64,000 bases of DNA, taken from contig SNVD02011435.1 of assembly GCA_013180625.2 (NCBI GenBank), positions 1 to 64,000 on the forward strand, read 5' to 3'. Shown here one piece after another: positions 44,888-56,948 of this stretch. How positions within the stretch are numbered: position 1 is the first letter of the stretch; each line of letters opens with the position of its first letter. Source of the DNA: Boswellia sacra. Its lineage: Eukaryota; Streptophyta; Magnoliopsida; Sapindales; Burseraceae. The notes beneath the pieces are model-generated. The model had not been told where the DNA came from. It saw only the letters and a program-made list of their open reading frames with translations, and made no database searches. The translations under genes were made by a program, and so were the position numbers.

Positions 44888-45149
44888 CCCTTCTATTGGA
44901 GCTACAGCTTACCTTTTCTCTTGATCTCGTGGATCCAAACTTTCCATCCCCTCGGAAGGCTCTCCACGAGTCATCCAGAGCTTATGCGCCTTCTCTTTGA
45001 AAGCCATGTTGTAGCTTATGGCCTCGATTTCTTTGTCAACCTCTAAGGAGGCTGAGTGTTGGGATTCGTGATTCATGATGTGTTTGAATAAGTTTGGATG
45101 GGAGCAACAACTAAAGAGGCTTAGATTGTCGTTCCCACAGACGGCGCCA
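44888..45149 (-). other. shortened leader with pre-RT remnant and PBS
   Basis: The PBS complement GTTCCCACAGACGGCGCCA (45131-45149) is two bases from the 5' LTR. The short frame after it reads SLDPRDQEKR then TAA (about 44906-44914), followed by the pol frame. DPRDQEK is typical of the region between protease and RT in Tat pol, so a deletion has joined the leader to the end of the protease region. Confidence 0.75.
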
Positions 45150-45151
45150 AC

Positions 45152-45849
45152 TGTTGATGCACGGTTTCCGGACGGCCGGGGGAGCGGGTCGGAGCTCGGG
45201 TCGTGCGACGGGTCCGGTCCTGCGAGCACAGAAAAACGATCAGGGGTTCCGGCGGTGGTGCCGGCGGTGACCCTCCGACGCTCAAGTCAGTATCCGGCAC
45301 TCCGGAATTTTCTGAGAGAAATTCTAGAGAGAGAAGCTCTCAAAAATAGAGGAATTGTAGAGAGATAACAAGTTCAGAAAAATGTGCATTTGTCAACTTG
45401 TGAAAAACTTACCTTGAGCAACGTTCCGGAGGGTATATATAGGAGTCGGGATGGGCTATTGTGGAACCCAGATAATAGGCCCAGAAGATGGGCTACAGTA
45501 ATGGGCTTACTGTAATGGGCCCATGTAATGGGATACGGTAATGGGCTTACCGTATGGGCCCGGATAGTAGGATACAGTAATGGGCTTACTGTAATAGGCC
45601 CAGCTAATGGGATACAGTAATGGGCTTACTGTAATGGGCCCAGATAATGGGATACAGTAATGGGCTTACTGTAATGGGCCCATGTAATGGGATACGGTAA
45701 TGGGCTTACCGTATTATAAATAATTGAGCTGGGCTGGGTCATTGTGGGACCCAGATAATGGGCCCAGATAATGGACCCAGATAATGGACCACAGTAATGG
45801 GCTTACTGTGTTAGAGACAATTAGGCCCAATATTATTATGGCCATAACA
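45152..45849 (-). repeat. Tat 5' LTR
   Basis: This 698-bp LTR is nearly identical to 36402-37113. It lacks one 13-bp unit (CCCAGATAATGGA) and has one substitution and one 1-bp difference. TATATATA on the minus strand lies near 45433-45442. Confidence 0.95.
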
Positions 45850-45854
45850 CTTGA

Positions 45855-48800
45855 TATTGAATATAACCAAGGGGTGATATCACGGGACGCCTGATGCATT
45901 GATATATTGCATATAAAAATTATATATAAGAATAAGTAAATAAAAGTTGATTACAATTTTTATATATTTATTTATAATTTTATATATTTATTTATAATTT
46001 TTATACAATTTTTTGATGTACTAATATATCAAATGTACTGTAACCAAACTCATAACTAAGACATTTAAATTTTTGAAAATTTTGCTATTTCTACTAAAAA
46101 AAGCCCACATTTAATCTCGTGTATTTTTCACTTAAGTCTGAACTTAAGCTAAGATATATGTGATATAAAATCTGTGTCCAAAATTTAAATGATATTTGTG
46201 TTATAGGGATGTACAGATCTAAAGTTCGTCTTTTTTTTTTTTAATTTTACTTTGATTATTGTAAGGATAAGGCTACATTAACCGAATAAAGACTCTTAAA
46301 CACTCATTTTCTCAAAACACTCAATATCAAAATTTTAAAAAATTAAGTTTACTTTGCACACCTCTCAAAATTTCAAAGATAACCTTTGTTCTCTGTTATT
46401 CAAATCATTTATATCTAGTCTTTTTTTTTTTATTTACATGATTTTACTTTTTCTTTGTATGTTCTTTCTTTCATTCTTCTTCTTTTGATAGGATATATTA
46501 TAAGTGGTGCTATTCTTACAAAGAATCTATATAATTTTATACAAATCTATATGATAGTATTAAATAATTGTCACATCATCTACATTAATTAAGATAACTA
46601 AAATTTAAAATTTACTCATCTAATCAAATTATGACACATCAATTTATATTAATAAATTTACATGAATAGTATATAAAAATAGTATTACTCTCTATTATAA
46701 TAAAATTAAGGAGTTTAAATTTGATTTAAGATAGTGTACAAGAAGAGTATTATTCTATATTATAATAAAATTTGAAAGTTTAACTTTGATTTAGGTATGT
46801 TGTATTGAACATTTATGGATTTATTTAAATTAGTAATTTTTATTATTATTAGGAATTTTAACATCCTAATTTGAGAGGCATCCTAATTTATTTTTAAAAT
46901 AATTGAGTTTGATAAGATTTCTATTTCTTGATAGAACTATAATAATGAATAATATTACACCTACAACCCATTTACAATCAATTTATTTTACAAGATGAGT
47001 TTGTACAATTTGAGTTGATAAAATATTAGTAGATGAATAATTATTATATTACTTAATTTAACATTCTTCATTTATGTTAATTTTTTACTCATAAAGTGAT
47101 TTTTGTTGACTCATATGATAAAAATAGTGGTTGTAAATGTAATATTACACAAATCTAATACCTAGCTAAGTTGGATTTTAAGGCTTCAAAAATATGTGTA
47201 CTTATCTTATTTTTCAAATTTGGTAATTGTTATATTTTGATATTTAAATAAAGATTATTTTCTTCCTTAATTTTATTATATTTTTGTCTATAATTTCTTT
47301 GATTGTTTCTATACATTCCTCTGCCTTTGATTCTTCTTCCCCTTCTTTCCTGCTGATCACGGAAGACGTTCTCGTCACTTTCTTTTTTTAAGAAGTTGAC
47401 TTGAAAATCAAAACCGCAGAGTAAATAATTTTATTAATTTGAGGTTGCGTAACGATTTAGAATTAACTGCCACGACAATAAACTCCAAATATCTGAGCAA
47501 TGTACGGGTTGAATGCGCTAATTACTTGTTAATACTTCAATGAATTACCTGCAAAAAATTCCATTGTCCCTTCCAAGTATTCAAAGAAGTAATGTTACCT
47601 TGCGAAACAACAAAACTTGACCTCGCTTCAATTACTTTAAATTTTTTTTTTTTGGGGGGTTTCTTGATTGACTCCTTTTTTAAATTTCTTTTATGCAAAT
47701 TGATTGATAGTGAAGTATAGAAGTCGGGTTTGTTAACAAGGTTTAAAGTTGAGGAAGGTGGTGCGTCTATAATTAATACAATTGATTGGGAATATTTTAA
47801 TAATGAAATGGGTGTTTACAGTCCTTTTCTTGATGCAAACAACGTCACCCCCTTGACCCTCACACGAAGCACCATGGTATTGTAACTTAAAGTTTTAAAT
47901 TAATTAAAATTTAGACACCAATGGATAGTTATTCATCTTGTCCAATCTAATGATTGAAACAATTGTTGAATAAGGATAAAGAAATTTAATGGTTTGTAAG
48001 AAATTTAAATTATCTGACACCAATTATTAGAGATTCTTGCTCCAAAATTTAATGGTTGAAAATTTGTTGGGTTAGCATCAAAAAGACTAATTACAAATTC
48101 TCTGCATCTTCCATTAGATTTGAAGAAATAGATAACTGTGAAAAACTTGAATTATCAATATAATATCATCACTATTAGAGGATGCCCCATTTATTTATTT
48201 GTTATAGATTTGAATAAATAGATTTTATAATAATAATAATAAAGAAATAATCAGATACATATATGTTGATTTCAATAGATTTTTAATAATGAAAATTAAT
48301 CGATCTCTTTCTATAGTGTTTCAATTGTATTTATAGAAGACTGTTATCTACGATCAGCATATGGATCTTATAAGATTGGATATTGCAGGTAATACATCAA
48401 TTTGGGTATTTAACTTACATCGGATCAATCCTTCAGGTAAGGAAGCTTACTACATTAAAAATCATATGCATAATGCATAAAATAAGAATCTAGAATTTTA
48501 ATGATAAGTCAATAGTAATTATAAATCTAGATTTTTAATCACAGATCAATCATACGCATGACAAAATTTAACATCTAATTAGGGTGCAATATTCCATAAA
48601 ATCTAACATCTCAATCTTAAATTCACATAGATAATAGGGTTTGGCTTCCTAATCCTAAATTATAACATTAGACTAGTATAATTTAAAGTTTTAACATTAA
48701 TTATTAACCATCCATCTAATCCAATTGAATTATTAAGAGAAGAGTGTTACAAAATAATACATCAATTATGTAATATACAAGAACTCTTTCAATCTTAAAT

Positions 48801-49819
48801 TAATATATGATTAATTATTAATCAAAATAAAAATTAAGTTCTTAATAAATAGATTAAGTTGAGCCTTTAAACTTTTAGAAAACAGTCAATGATTTTGAAA
48901 AATGAACTCCAATTTCCCAAGTCTAATAATAAACATTATCAATATTACGAAGATATGGAATCCAAAAGGAGGTAAGTGAGTAAAGGGAGATAACGGTAAA
49001 TTACCAAAAATTAAATAGGGAAAGGCAAAGAAAAGAGAAGCTTTCTCTGAAACTGGCAAGAAAAATGATAAGTAGACAAAGCTATGCCATGCAACGCATG
49101 TGATGGCTGATTTAAATTTTTGGAGAGTAATTGTGCAACTTGTGAGGGAACAGTACTTGAATAATTTTAGAGAGCTACTTGAGTGCAGTCCAGCCATGCA
49201 GTACCGTATATATTTGAACATGAGCTTTAAGTGTCCCTTTATGCTTCTGAAAACAACAGGCATGTCATATGTCTGCAGTGCAGTAAAACAATCTCTCTCA
49301 AAGCAGATGAGTTTCCTTAAATGACAATTGGTAAAGATATACTTTTCATTCCAAAATATCTACCATTTTTCTATCCTCAATGATGTGTAGTAATTTAAGC
49401 TTCACATGAATGAAAAAAATGATGTCAGACATATTATGATATTACATCTATTTAAGACTTCAATTGAAACGTGAATTTGGGATAATTTTGAGACATGTGA
49501 TATCACTCAATCTAAATATTAATCCTTTACCTCATGCTAAGAAGTTAAAAGTGGAAGATTATTATTAAAGTCCCCTTCCCAAAAGACTTGCATGCTGACA
49601 TTTTTTGTTTTCGACCCTGAATCTGATTCATCCCTCAACAGTAGCCTGTCCATTTGACATATCAAATTCTTTTACATAAAGTTTCAAGAAAAACTAAATC
49701 TAAATTCATGTTTCAGATCAAATCTAAACATAATATTAGAGCTTCACCATGGTAGATCGAACTAGTAAGTTCAATATTACATAAAAACTTTCGAAGTATG
49801 GATCCATGGAAATGACAAA
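45855..49819. other. AT-rich intergenic DNA
   Basis: No gene is recognised. It includes a MITE-like element (46950-47149). Open frames at 48886-49324 on both strands overlap each other and have no recognisable domain. The 3' part (about 49330-49819) should hold the 3' end of the next minus-strand gene. Confidence 0.6.
46950..47149. mobile_element. MITE-like element, family copy 1
   Basis: The ends AATATTACACCTACAACC and GGTTGTAAATGTAATATT are inverted. The inner sequence CATTTACAATCA and a central ATTATATTACTTAATTTAA resemble the element at 61630-61829. Confidence 0.65.
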
Positions 49820-52478
49820 TCATTTCAAATTTAACAACTTTGATCGATACGATTCCTCGTCACCTATTGCAGGAGGTATTATCCATGTTCCAAGAGGATG
49901 TCCAGATATCATCCCTCCTGACAAGCATCAAGTCAATTCTAAATCAAGGACCAGGAATAGAAGAAGTCTCATTTCATAAAAAATTGACTTCCAATAATTT
50001 ACCCTCTTTAGTGGCTTCTTCACATCTTCTGTGGTAGTCAACTGACAGTTGAGGGTCTAAAGATTTCAGTAATGTCTGATACTTCTCTTCAGCCTCAGAA
50101 ATGTATTTTGCCTAAAAGGAAACTATATGTTTTAGAACAAACAACAGTAACATCCAAATCATAGCTAATACCACAAATTTATGTCATGGTTTTGGTCATG
50201 AACTCTAATCTTGAGAAGGCAGTGGTCTAACAACATATCCTCTTGCAATAGAAGACCTGAACTGGGTTTGAGAAGGGAAAGGATCTATTCTCTGACTCTG
50301 TTCAAGGCTAACAGACCTGTTATATATATACACAGCGACTTTACCCAAATGATTTCAGCAAATCTTGGTTGAAATGATTTTACTCCAAAAACAACTAGTC
50401 AAGAAAGCAAGAAAAATAATAGAAAAATCTATACATCTATATCACATGGTACTACCCATGTAAAATCAGACAGAGTTATGAAATTAATCTATTTTAAATT
50501 ATGAATTCTTGTATCCCTGACAGAGAATCAGAATCAGATGCATTTACTTGGGGCTGTGGTAGTGTATGTCATTTATGCGCCATGTACTAATTTCCCCCCT
50601 CCCCAGCAATATACTGGAATAAGTGAACCCAGTTTTGAGGAGGGAAGAGATCTGATTATCAAAATTGAGAAAGCCACGACGGGTGTTAATAAATAAACAG
50701 AGATGTGCGCTAATAATTATTTTGATGAATCTTGCTACCATCCAAAAACATTAAATCGACGAGGCATGATAAATAAATGGCCAAGTAAAAGCATATCAAA
50801 TTATTGTTGAAAAATTTTAAATAGTAGATGTGCTTCCAACATATTCCAAGACGAACATGCCTTCCTGAAGTCTTATAGACTGAAACATAATCATGAAACG
50901 TTCAAGTTTGACAAGTTTATGTTACAAAGTATTGCTTTTCCAATTACCCTAATTTGTACTCATTTTCTTATGGTATTAGATAAGTTATTGCTAATAGGAT
51001 TCATAGTCAACATGAATATATATTATGCATTGTTGAATAAGCAAAATGGAACACATTGGAATATGTAACATTTAATAACCTATAACTCCAATATCCTATG
51101 CATTTTGATATTGTTCAGAGTTCATTAATATCAATGAGAAAAGGTGGACAACAGCACACAAATTCAGTTTCTAAGACTATATAGCAGTTCAAATACAAAC
51201 TAGATGACAGATTGGTGTACTCACCAGCATGGTTGGAGCTGATGATGATCCATATATTCTAACAAACATGCGCAAAATGTTGAAATTATTCTCCAAAACA
51301 TCATCCTACATGGACGACCATAAAGTTTAGAACCAGAAATGACTTTTCTCAAACCTGAAACAGTTCTATGTATTTATAACCCTGTCAATCAATAAACTAA
51401 CCTCATAGTCAAACCTGCAGCATCATTGTCCAGCTAGGTTCTCAGTGAAAACATTGTTACGCTTGCCACATGATAACATCAATAACAAATGATTGCATTA
51501 AATGCTAATGATTTCAGCAACATCATAATATTTGAGAAAGAATTACAGCCACTGAAATGATAACCACGTGAATTTTCCACAAGAAGCTACAACAAATTAG
51601 TGGAGAAACAGACAGGCAAATAATACTTACAAATCATCAGATATTTCGACCAGAAATTCTGAAATTGACAGAAATTCCATGTGCAAGTCATTCACCTTCA
51701 CAGTAGCTTCAAAGAAAAGACATTTAGCTTCCTGAGATATACCAGCTCCAGCAAACATTAAAGAGTAATGGAGCACATATCATGTTACACCAGAAATCAT
51801 AACAGCAACAGCATTTTAGTCATGTTAAAACATATCAATTACAGAACCACATTGCACAGCTAAGGTCTTATATCTTTTTTCTTTTTTCTTTTTTTTTTTG
51901 GTGGTGAAATGATGGGGAAAAAAGAAAAAAAGAAAAAGGAATTTTTTTTGGATATATCAATTATACTAATGAATACTCCAGAAAGGTTTCAGCAAAAGAA
52001 AATTCAAAAACAATACAAGATATTGCAATCTGAGAAGAAAGGAGAATATGAGGTTACATTGTTAGAGGAGGCAACAAAATATGACATCTTGACATAATTT
52101 GGTCTTAAATTTTTTTAGGAGAAATTTGAAGCTTTGTGAAAAAGTTTGAAAAAGTGAACAAAGGCTTTCGATGAACATTTCAGTGGGATCTTATTTGTTT
52201 ATATGAGCTCATAGAACAATAATATATCTGCTAGACAGAAATATGCAAACAAAAATTACCTTTTCTCCCCTCAGCTGGTACAAAAGAAGATTAAGGACCC
52301 TATAATCAAATGATTTTAGATGAATTGCCCTCATTACATCTTCAACAGAGACCTGAGAAACATTTTTTTTTTTTAAATCAAAGCTAGGCAAATTATTCTT
52401 GGGCATTATTACAGTTTGCAACTAACATAACTCTCTTCAAATTTATTTTTAAAAAATAATAATAACAGTAATAATAAT

Positions 52479-52519
<41 letters not shown>

Positions 52520-53110
52520 AATAATCAAAGATTTAAAAAAGAGAGAGAGAAGGAGAGAACATATATCATGAATTTATTTGAATCATTTCTACAACAACAG
52601 GCTGCTCTATAAGCAAACATGGAGAAGTTGTAAATGCTGCCAATTCATGCATGAAAGAACAAGACCTGATGATAAGCAATGATTGAATTAATGTTGCAAT
52701 TTTCACAGTCTAGTCTCACTGATATACCGTGCAAACATGTTAAGCAAGGTACAATTTGGGTTCATCAAGTAGTTGTGCATCGACGCAAAATATGAATATT
52801 AGACATTTTTCTTAAATCATATGATCAACGAAGCACATTAACAATGATAAACAAGATTTATAAGACAAATTTTTAAACTGTTCCCTCTTGACTTTTGTTA
52901 ACAATGAAAGGAAAAAGGCTAAAAAAGAAAGCAATACCAGTCCCACTGAAGCACAAAAGTAATGAACTTCAAAAGCGAAAAGTTAAGTGATACGAAAAGT
53001 AAGAATTCACTGTCAGATACCAGTTACACCAATTTCTCATTCAAAACATTTTTGCTTAAGTGTATATGAAATTAACATAATATATATACATCTATATATG
53101 TGAAATTAAC

Positions 53111-53187
<77 letters not shown>

Positions 53188-55315
53188 TAGTTAGCAACTG
53201 AAATCTAAAGTGCAAAGGTACCTTGAAAGTATACAACAAAAGTACTTGCACAATAAATTAAAACTATTAGGCTCAAGAAGCTTTCCCTAACAAAGTGCCA
53301 TTACAGAGACAACTGAACCTGAACAATTTTTATTAAACTGTCTGCACAGGGATTCCCAAATAACACAGAAAGAATCATAACTAAAAATTTTAAGCCAGTG
53401 TAAACATGATTCATTGAAGAAAAAAGGACCACAATAATAAACACCTGCTTTTTGCTCATCAATGAACAACACAGCTTTCTTTCTAAAGCCCAATACTCTT
53501 CTCCGCATCTTAATTCTTCTCTGATCCTTAATTCATGAAGCAAAGACAAATAAAATAAAATAAAAATTATATTCAAGCTTCAGAACCTTTTGAGTTTGCC
53601 AAAGAGTACTGTCAAGGGTGAGAAATTGGACCTCTCTGTCAAAAGGCCATGATGTTCAAAGAGATGCACAAGTGGTCTGAATGGATCACTTTTGAACACT
53701 TCCAATGACTTAGTAACCTGTACTCAAACAGAATGACTTAGCTAAGTGATTAACCTGTTACAAGATTCTTGCAGTAGAAGCTTCCCAAGTTCTTAGTACT
53801 AGTACCTCAGATCCTCTTTCTAGAACAGTATCTACATTGGACGGCATATCAAGAATCCTCTCATTCAAACTATCAAGCTGCACATAAAACAATTACTGTT
53901 AAAGAAGTAGAAAAAATAGGCATAATAAGTCAATATTAAATATTTCTGGTGCAAATTTTAAAAAATAAATGCAGCCAGCTTTCATAAACTTTTTCATTTC
54001 TCATACTAAGATTTCTCTAGGCAAGTAAATAGCAGGCAGGAACACAGGCATTGAAGATTCATTTGATTTGCTTTAATTAGAAAGCATTCAATGCTTCCCT
54101 TGTTGGCTTTGCACCACTGATGTTTTGGCAGTCAAACCACTAGGGATCATCAAACTTGAGACAGATCTAGGTTTTTACCTGATAAATATAACTTTCTGTG
54201 AACGAAAGCACAGGCAAATACTTGAATAATGTTTGCGGACTGTTTGAATCCATTCCATGAAACATGAAGTAAGATCTGCACTGTTGATTAGTTGAAGTTT
54301 ATAGCAAAAATTAGAAATATGGAACTTGATAACTCAAAGACTTAGGTTTTGATTGAGAAAACGGCAAAAAAAAGTAAGGGATAAAAAGGATCAAAGATAT
54401 CAATTAACAGATTAAACAAAACAAGAAATTGTTTAAGAGAAAATAATTGCTTACAAAATCCTCAAGCGTAGAATTTGCTCGCTGCATGGCATCAAGGCCA
54501 ACCATTGGCATGTCTTGGCAATTACTACCTCCCAACAAATCATACTCGTTCTTTTTGACAATTTCAGTCCCAATAGAATTTAGTTGAGAGCCTGCAAGAA
54601 AACAAAATTCTGATGCAAATTTGTTTACACTGTATCAAAGTTCAATTGACTTGCGAAACAAGCTCTATTTCATGTACCTTCCTGACCAAACCACAGGGAT
54701 GCTTCCTCAAGAAATGGACCTGAAAACTGGAAAAAGAACAGAAACAAAAACCTATCAGAAACGTCCTCTACTCTGCTGCCTTGAATTTAAGTAACAGTCA
54801 CTAAATTTGCAATTGAGATGTGCTTGGTTACTGAGAAAATGAGCAAAAGTGTAGGGAATCCAAAAATTCTAGAAATTTCTTTAAAATTGCTAAAATTAAC
54901 AATGTTTTTTTTTTCTAAAGTAATTTTGAGTTCATACAAGTAGAAGTTTGGTGAGAAACAAATGAAATGATACAGGCAATGCAAGTGATAGAGGGTTTAT
55001 GGAAAGAATGAAATTAAAAAAGAAGGCTTACATTTGGCAAGTGTTGGGAAATCAAGGCGCACTTAGAGCGGAAATCGAGTCCTCCACAGGGTTGTACCTT
55101 GAGAAGCGAACGAAGCAATCAGTAAACAGCTTAAAATATAAGCAACCAAACCAAAGCAAAAGCAAATGGAGTACCAGAAGGAGAAGGACATTAGCTAGAA
55201 ACCGATTACATTCGTCGTTATTATTATTATTATTAGAAGAAGAAGTAACAAAGCCGCGTGACTCCATGAATGATAATGCTTTGTGTAACTGTTCCAGCCT
55301 TCTCAGTTCTTCCAT
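49820..55315 (-). CDS. conserved plant protein of unknown function, 14 exons
   Basis: I reconstructed 14 coding exons with GT-AG sites and consistent phase: 55175-55315, 55032-55097, 54678-54726, 54455-54591, 54179-54280, 53806-53877, 53587-53717, 53445-53526, 52260-52352, 51631-51731, 51402-51414, 51225-51305, 50003-50111 and 49820-49917. The product is about 424 aa, soluble, with no signal or membrane segment. It starts MEELRRLEQLHKALSFMESR, contains EEYWALERKLCCSL, EDVMRAIHLKSFDYRVLN, FLVEISDDLFDYEDDV and ends with GHPLGTWIIPPAI and a short tail. Exon 11 is a 13-nt microexon. I do not recognise the family. Exons 3 and 5 used the acceptor that keeps frame; the adjacent AG would break it. 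Introns look normal and no lesion is seen. Confidence 0.8.
51402..51414 (-). other. 13-nt microexon of the 14-exon gene
   Basis: Flanked on the minus strand by CTGCAG before and GTTAGT after, the 13 bases complete a codon left by exon 10 and add FDYE, joining SDDL to DDVLENNF. Without it the frame breaks. Confidence 0.75.
52481..52517. repeat. (AG)n microsatellite
   Basis: About 18 AG units in an intron of the 14-exon gene, useful as a polymorphic marker. Confidence 0.95.
53115..53179. repeat. compound (TC)n(TA)n microsatellite
   Basis: About 13 TC units run directly into about 19 TA units, inside an intron of the 14-exon gene. Confidence 0.95.
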
Positions 55316-56948
55316 TTCTCCCGCAGCAGCGCTTCGGTGACGGCTTACAAGTACACTACGGAGCAAAACAAATGAGAGGCCCAGCCCATCCAAGTCCAAG
55401 AAGATTATTTAGACTTGTAATGGACCTCCCGCTTCTTTATTTTAACTTTTCAGTCCTCTACGCGTTCTTAAATTATTGTTTTAGTTAGGATGTTCAAAAA
55501 TCCCTGACCCAATCTAACCCGATCCGATCCGATCGGGTTGATAGGGTTTTTTTCAGATCGATACTAAATAGTAACTCGAATCGGATTTAAATAGTATCAG
55601 TTTGTAATCGGATTTGAATAATATGGCTTAATAAAATTCAACCCGATCCGACCCGATTGGATTGGTCGGATTTTTCTCGGGTCGTTATTGAATAGTAACT
55701 GAAATCGGGTTAAAATTATCGGGTTTGAACAGTATCGAATTGTGATCGGGTTTAAAAAACCCGACCCGACCCGTGAACACCCCCTTTTAGTTCATAACGT
55801 ATTTGGCATGATAATTATTTCTATATTTTAGAGTTTATACAAATAATTTTTAAGGTTAAAAGTATGCTTACATAACATAATTATGCTTGTGCTCCGGAAA
55901 GGATAGAGTTAAAGTTAAGAATTTGTAAAACGATATTTAAGAGAATCATAAATTTTATTAAGAATTTTTTAATGGAACAAGTTAGAAAGATACAACATTG
56001 TTTAATAAATTATTGAGCTATCGAGTTGTATGCTAAACAGTTTGATAGTATCATAAAATTGTAGAACGATACTAGACAACCATCTATCGTTGTATGCTAA
56101 ACAGTTTGATAGTATTAAGAATTAGAAGTAAATTTAATACTTGATATTTAATTTGATCAGATTTTCTAGATTATTTAAAATGTTATAATTTTTTTATATA
56201 ATCCCACATATTTTGACTCCTTTTCACCTTTTCCCAAATATAATCAAGAATTCTTTTATATAGTAATCATTGACCATACAAAAAAAGCACAAAACAATAT
56301 GAAATCTTAAAATACATTTAGGTGAATTGTTGAAAACCCCTTCATAGGCCTTCATCGACAAGCACTATCAACTTCCTACATAAAACTTTTTCAAGTTGCA
56401 CTTCCTCGTCATCCGCATGCCAAAATAATCTAATCAGCTGTCACCTCAAACACAATAGAAAAGTTAAAAATAAAAAGTTGGGAAATGTATATATAGGTAT
56501 ATATTAATTTTTCCCTCTAAACAAGTGCACAGGAAGCCATTACTTGAGACTCCATTTTGTAATATAGAAAGAAGATTGTTACAATTGTATCCAAAATGAT
56601 TGAGAATCATATTGTCATCCCAAAACGAAGGTGTGAAAGTGAATAACGTTACCATACAATTTGAAGCTACAAACACAGGAAGCAGCATGGAGAACCGATT
56701 GCTTCTCACCCATACAATACTTTGGTGAGCTAAAAAATAAGGATCTCTAGTTTATTTTTCCTTGCTGGCTGTTTTTCCTTCATCTTCTATATTGGCAGAA
56801 TCAAGAGACACAGAACGTTTCCCCAGCTGCAAAATGGAATACTCCCATGTGCAGCTAAAGTAAATAATCAACCTGCAACTGGCTCAAATGATCGAATGAT
56901 AAAAGCTTAAGACAGGAGATTCTCAATATAATTGCTGCTCCAAAATTC
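55316..56948. other. intergenic DNA between the two host genes, with a CCCGA-rich repeat
   Basis: At 55489-55787 a repeat rich in CCCGATCCGA/TCGGGT has inverted-like ends (GGATGTTCAAAAATCC and GGGTGTTCACGGGTC on the other strand), a MITE-like dispersed plant repeat. The rest is AT-rich with no gene. The side near 55316 should hold the promoter of the 14-exon gene. Confidence 0.55.

Larger units (their letters stand above)
36402..45849 (-). mobile_element. young Tat-lineage Ty3/gypsy element lacking gag and protease
   Basis: LTRs at 36402-37113 and 45152-45849 are flanked by CTTGA (36397-36401 and 45850-45854). By eye the LTRs differ by one substitution, a 1-bp indel and a 13-bp repeat-unit indel, so the insertion is very recent. 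The PBS complement is at 45131-45149 and the PPT complement at 37119-37124. Pol (41627-44887) is on the minus strand and intact. A spliced ORF lies antisense (39016-41199), as known for Tat elements. Only about 240 bases separate the PBS from pol, so gag and protease are absent. A tandem-repeat block (37500-38910) fills the 3' region. Confidence 0.95.

Noticed and set aside
48886..49324. 125-codon minus-strand frame and a 74-codon plus-strand frame
   Set aside because: They overlap on opposite strands, have no motif, and the composition is like the AT-rich surroundings.
55052..55399. Unspliced 115-codon frame at the start of the 14-exon gene
   Set aside because: It reads through intron 1; splice sites at 55175 and 55097 give a better product, and the start at 55315 is preferred over 55399.
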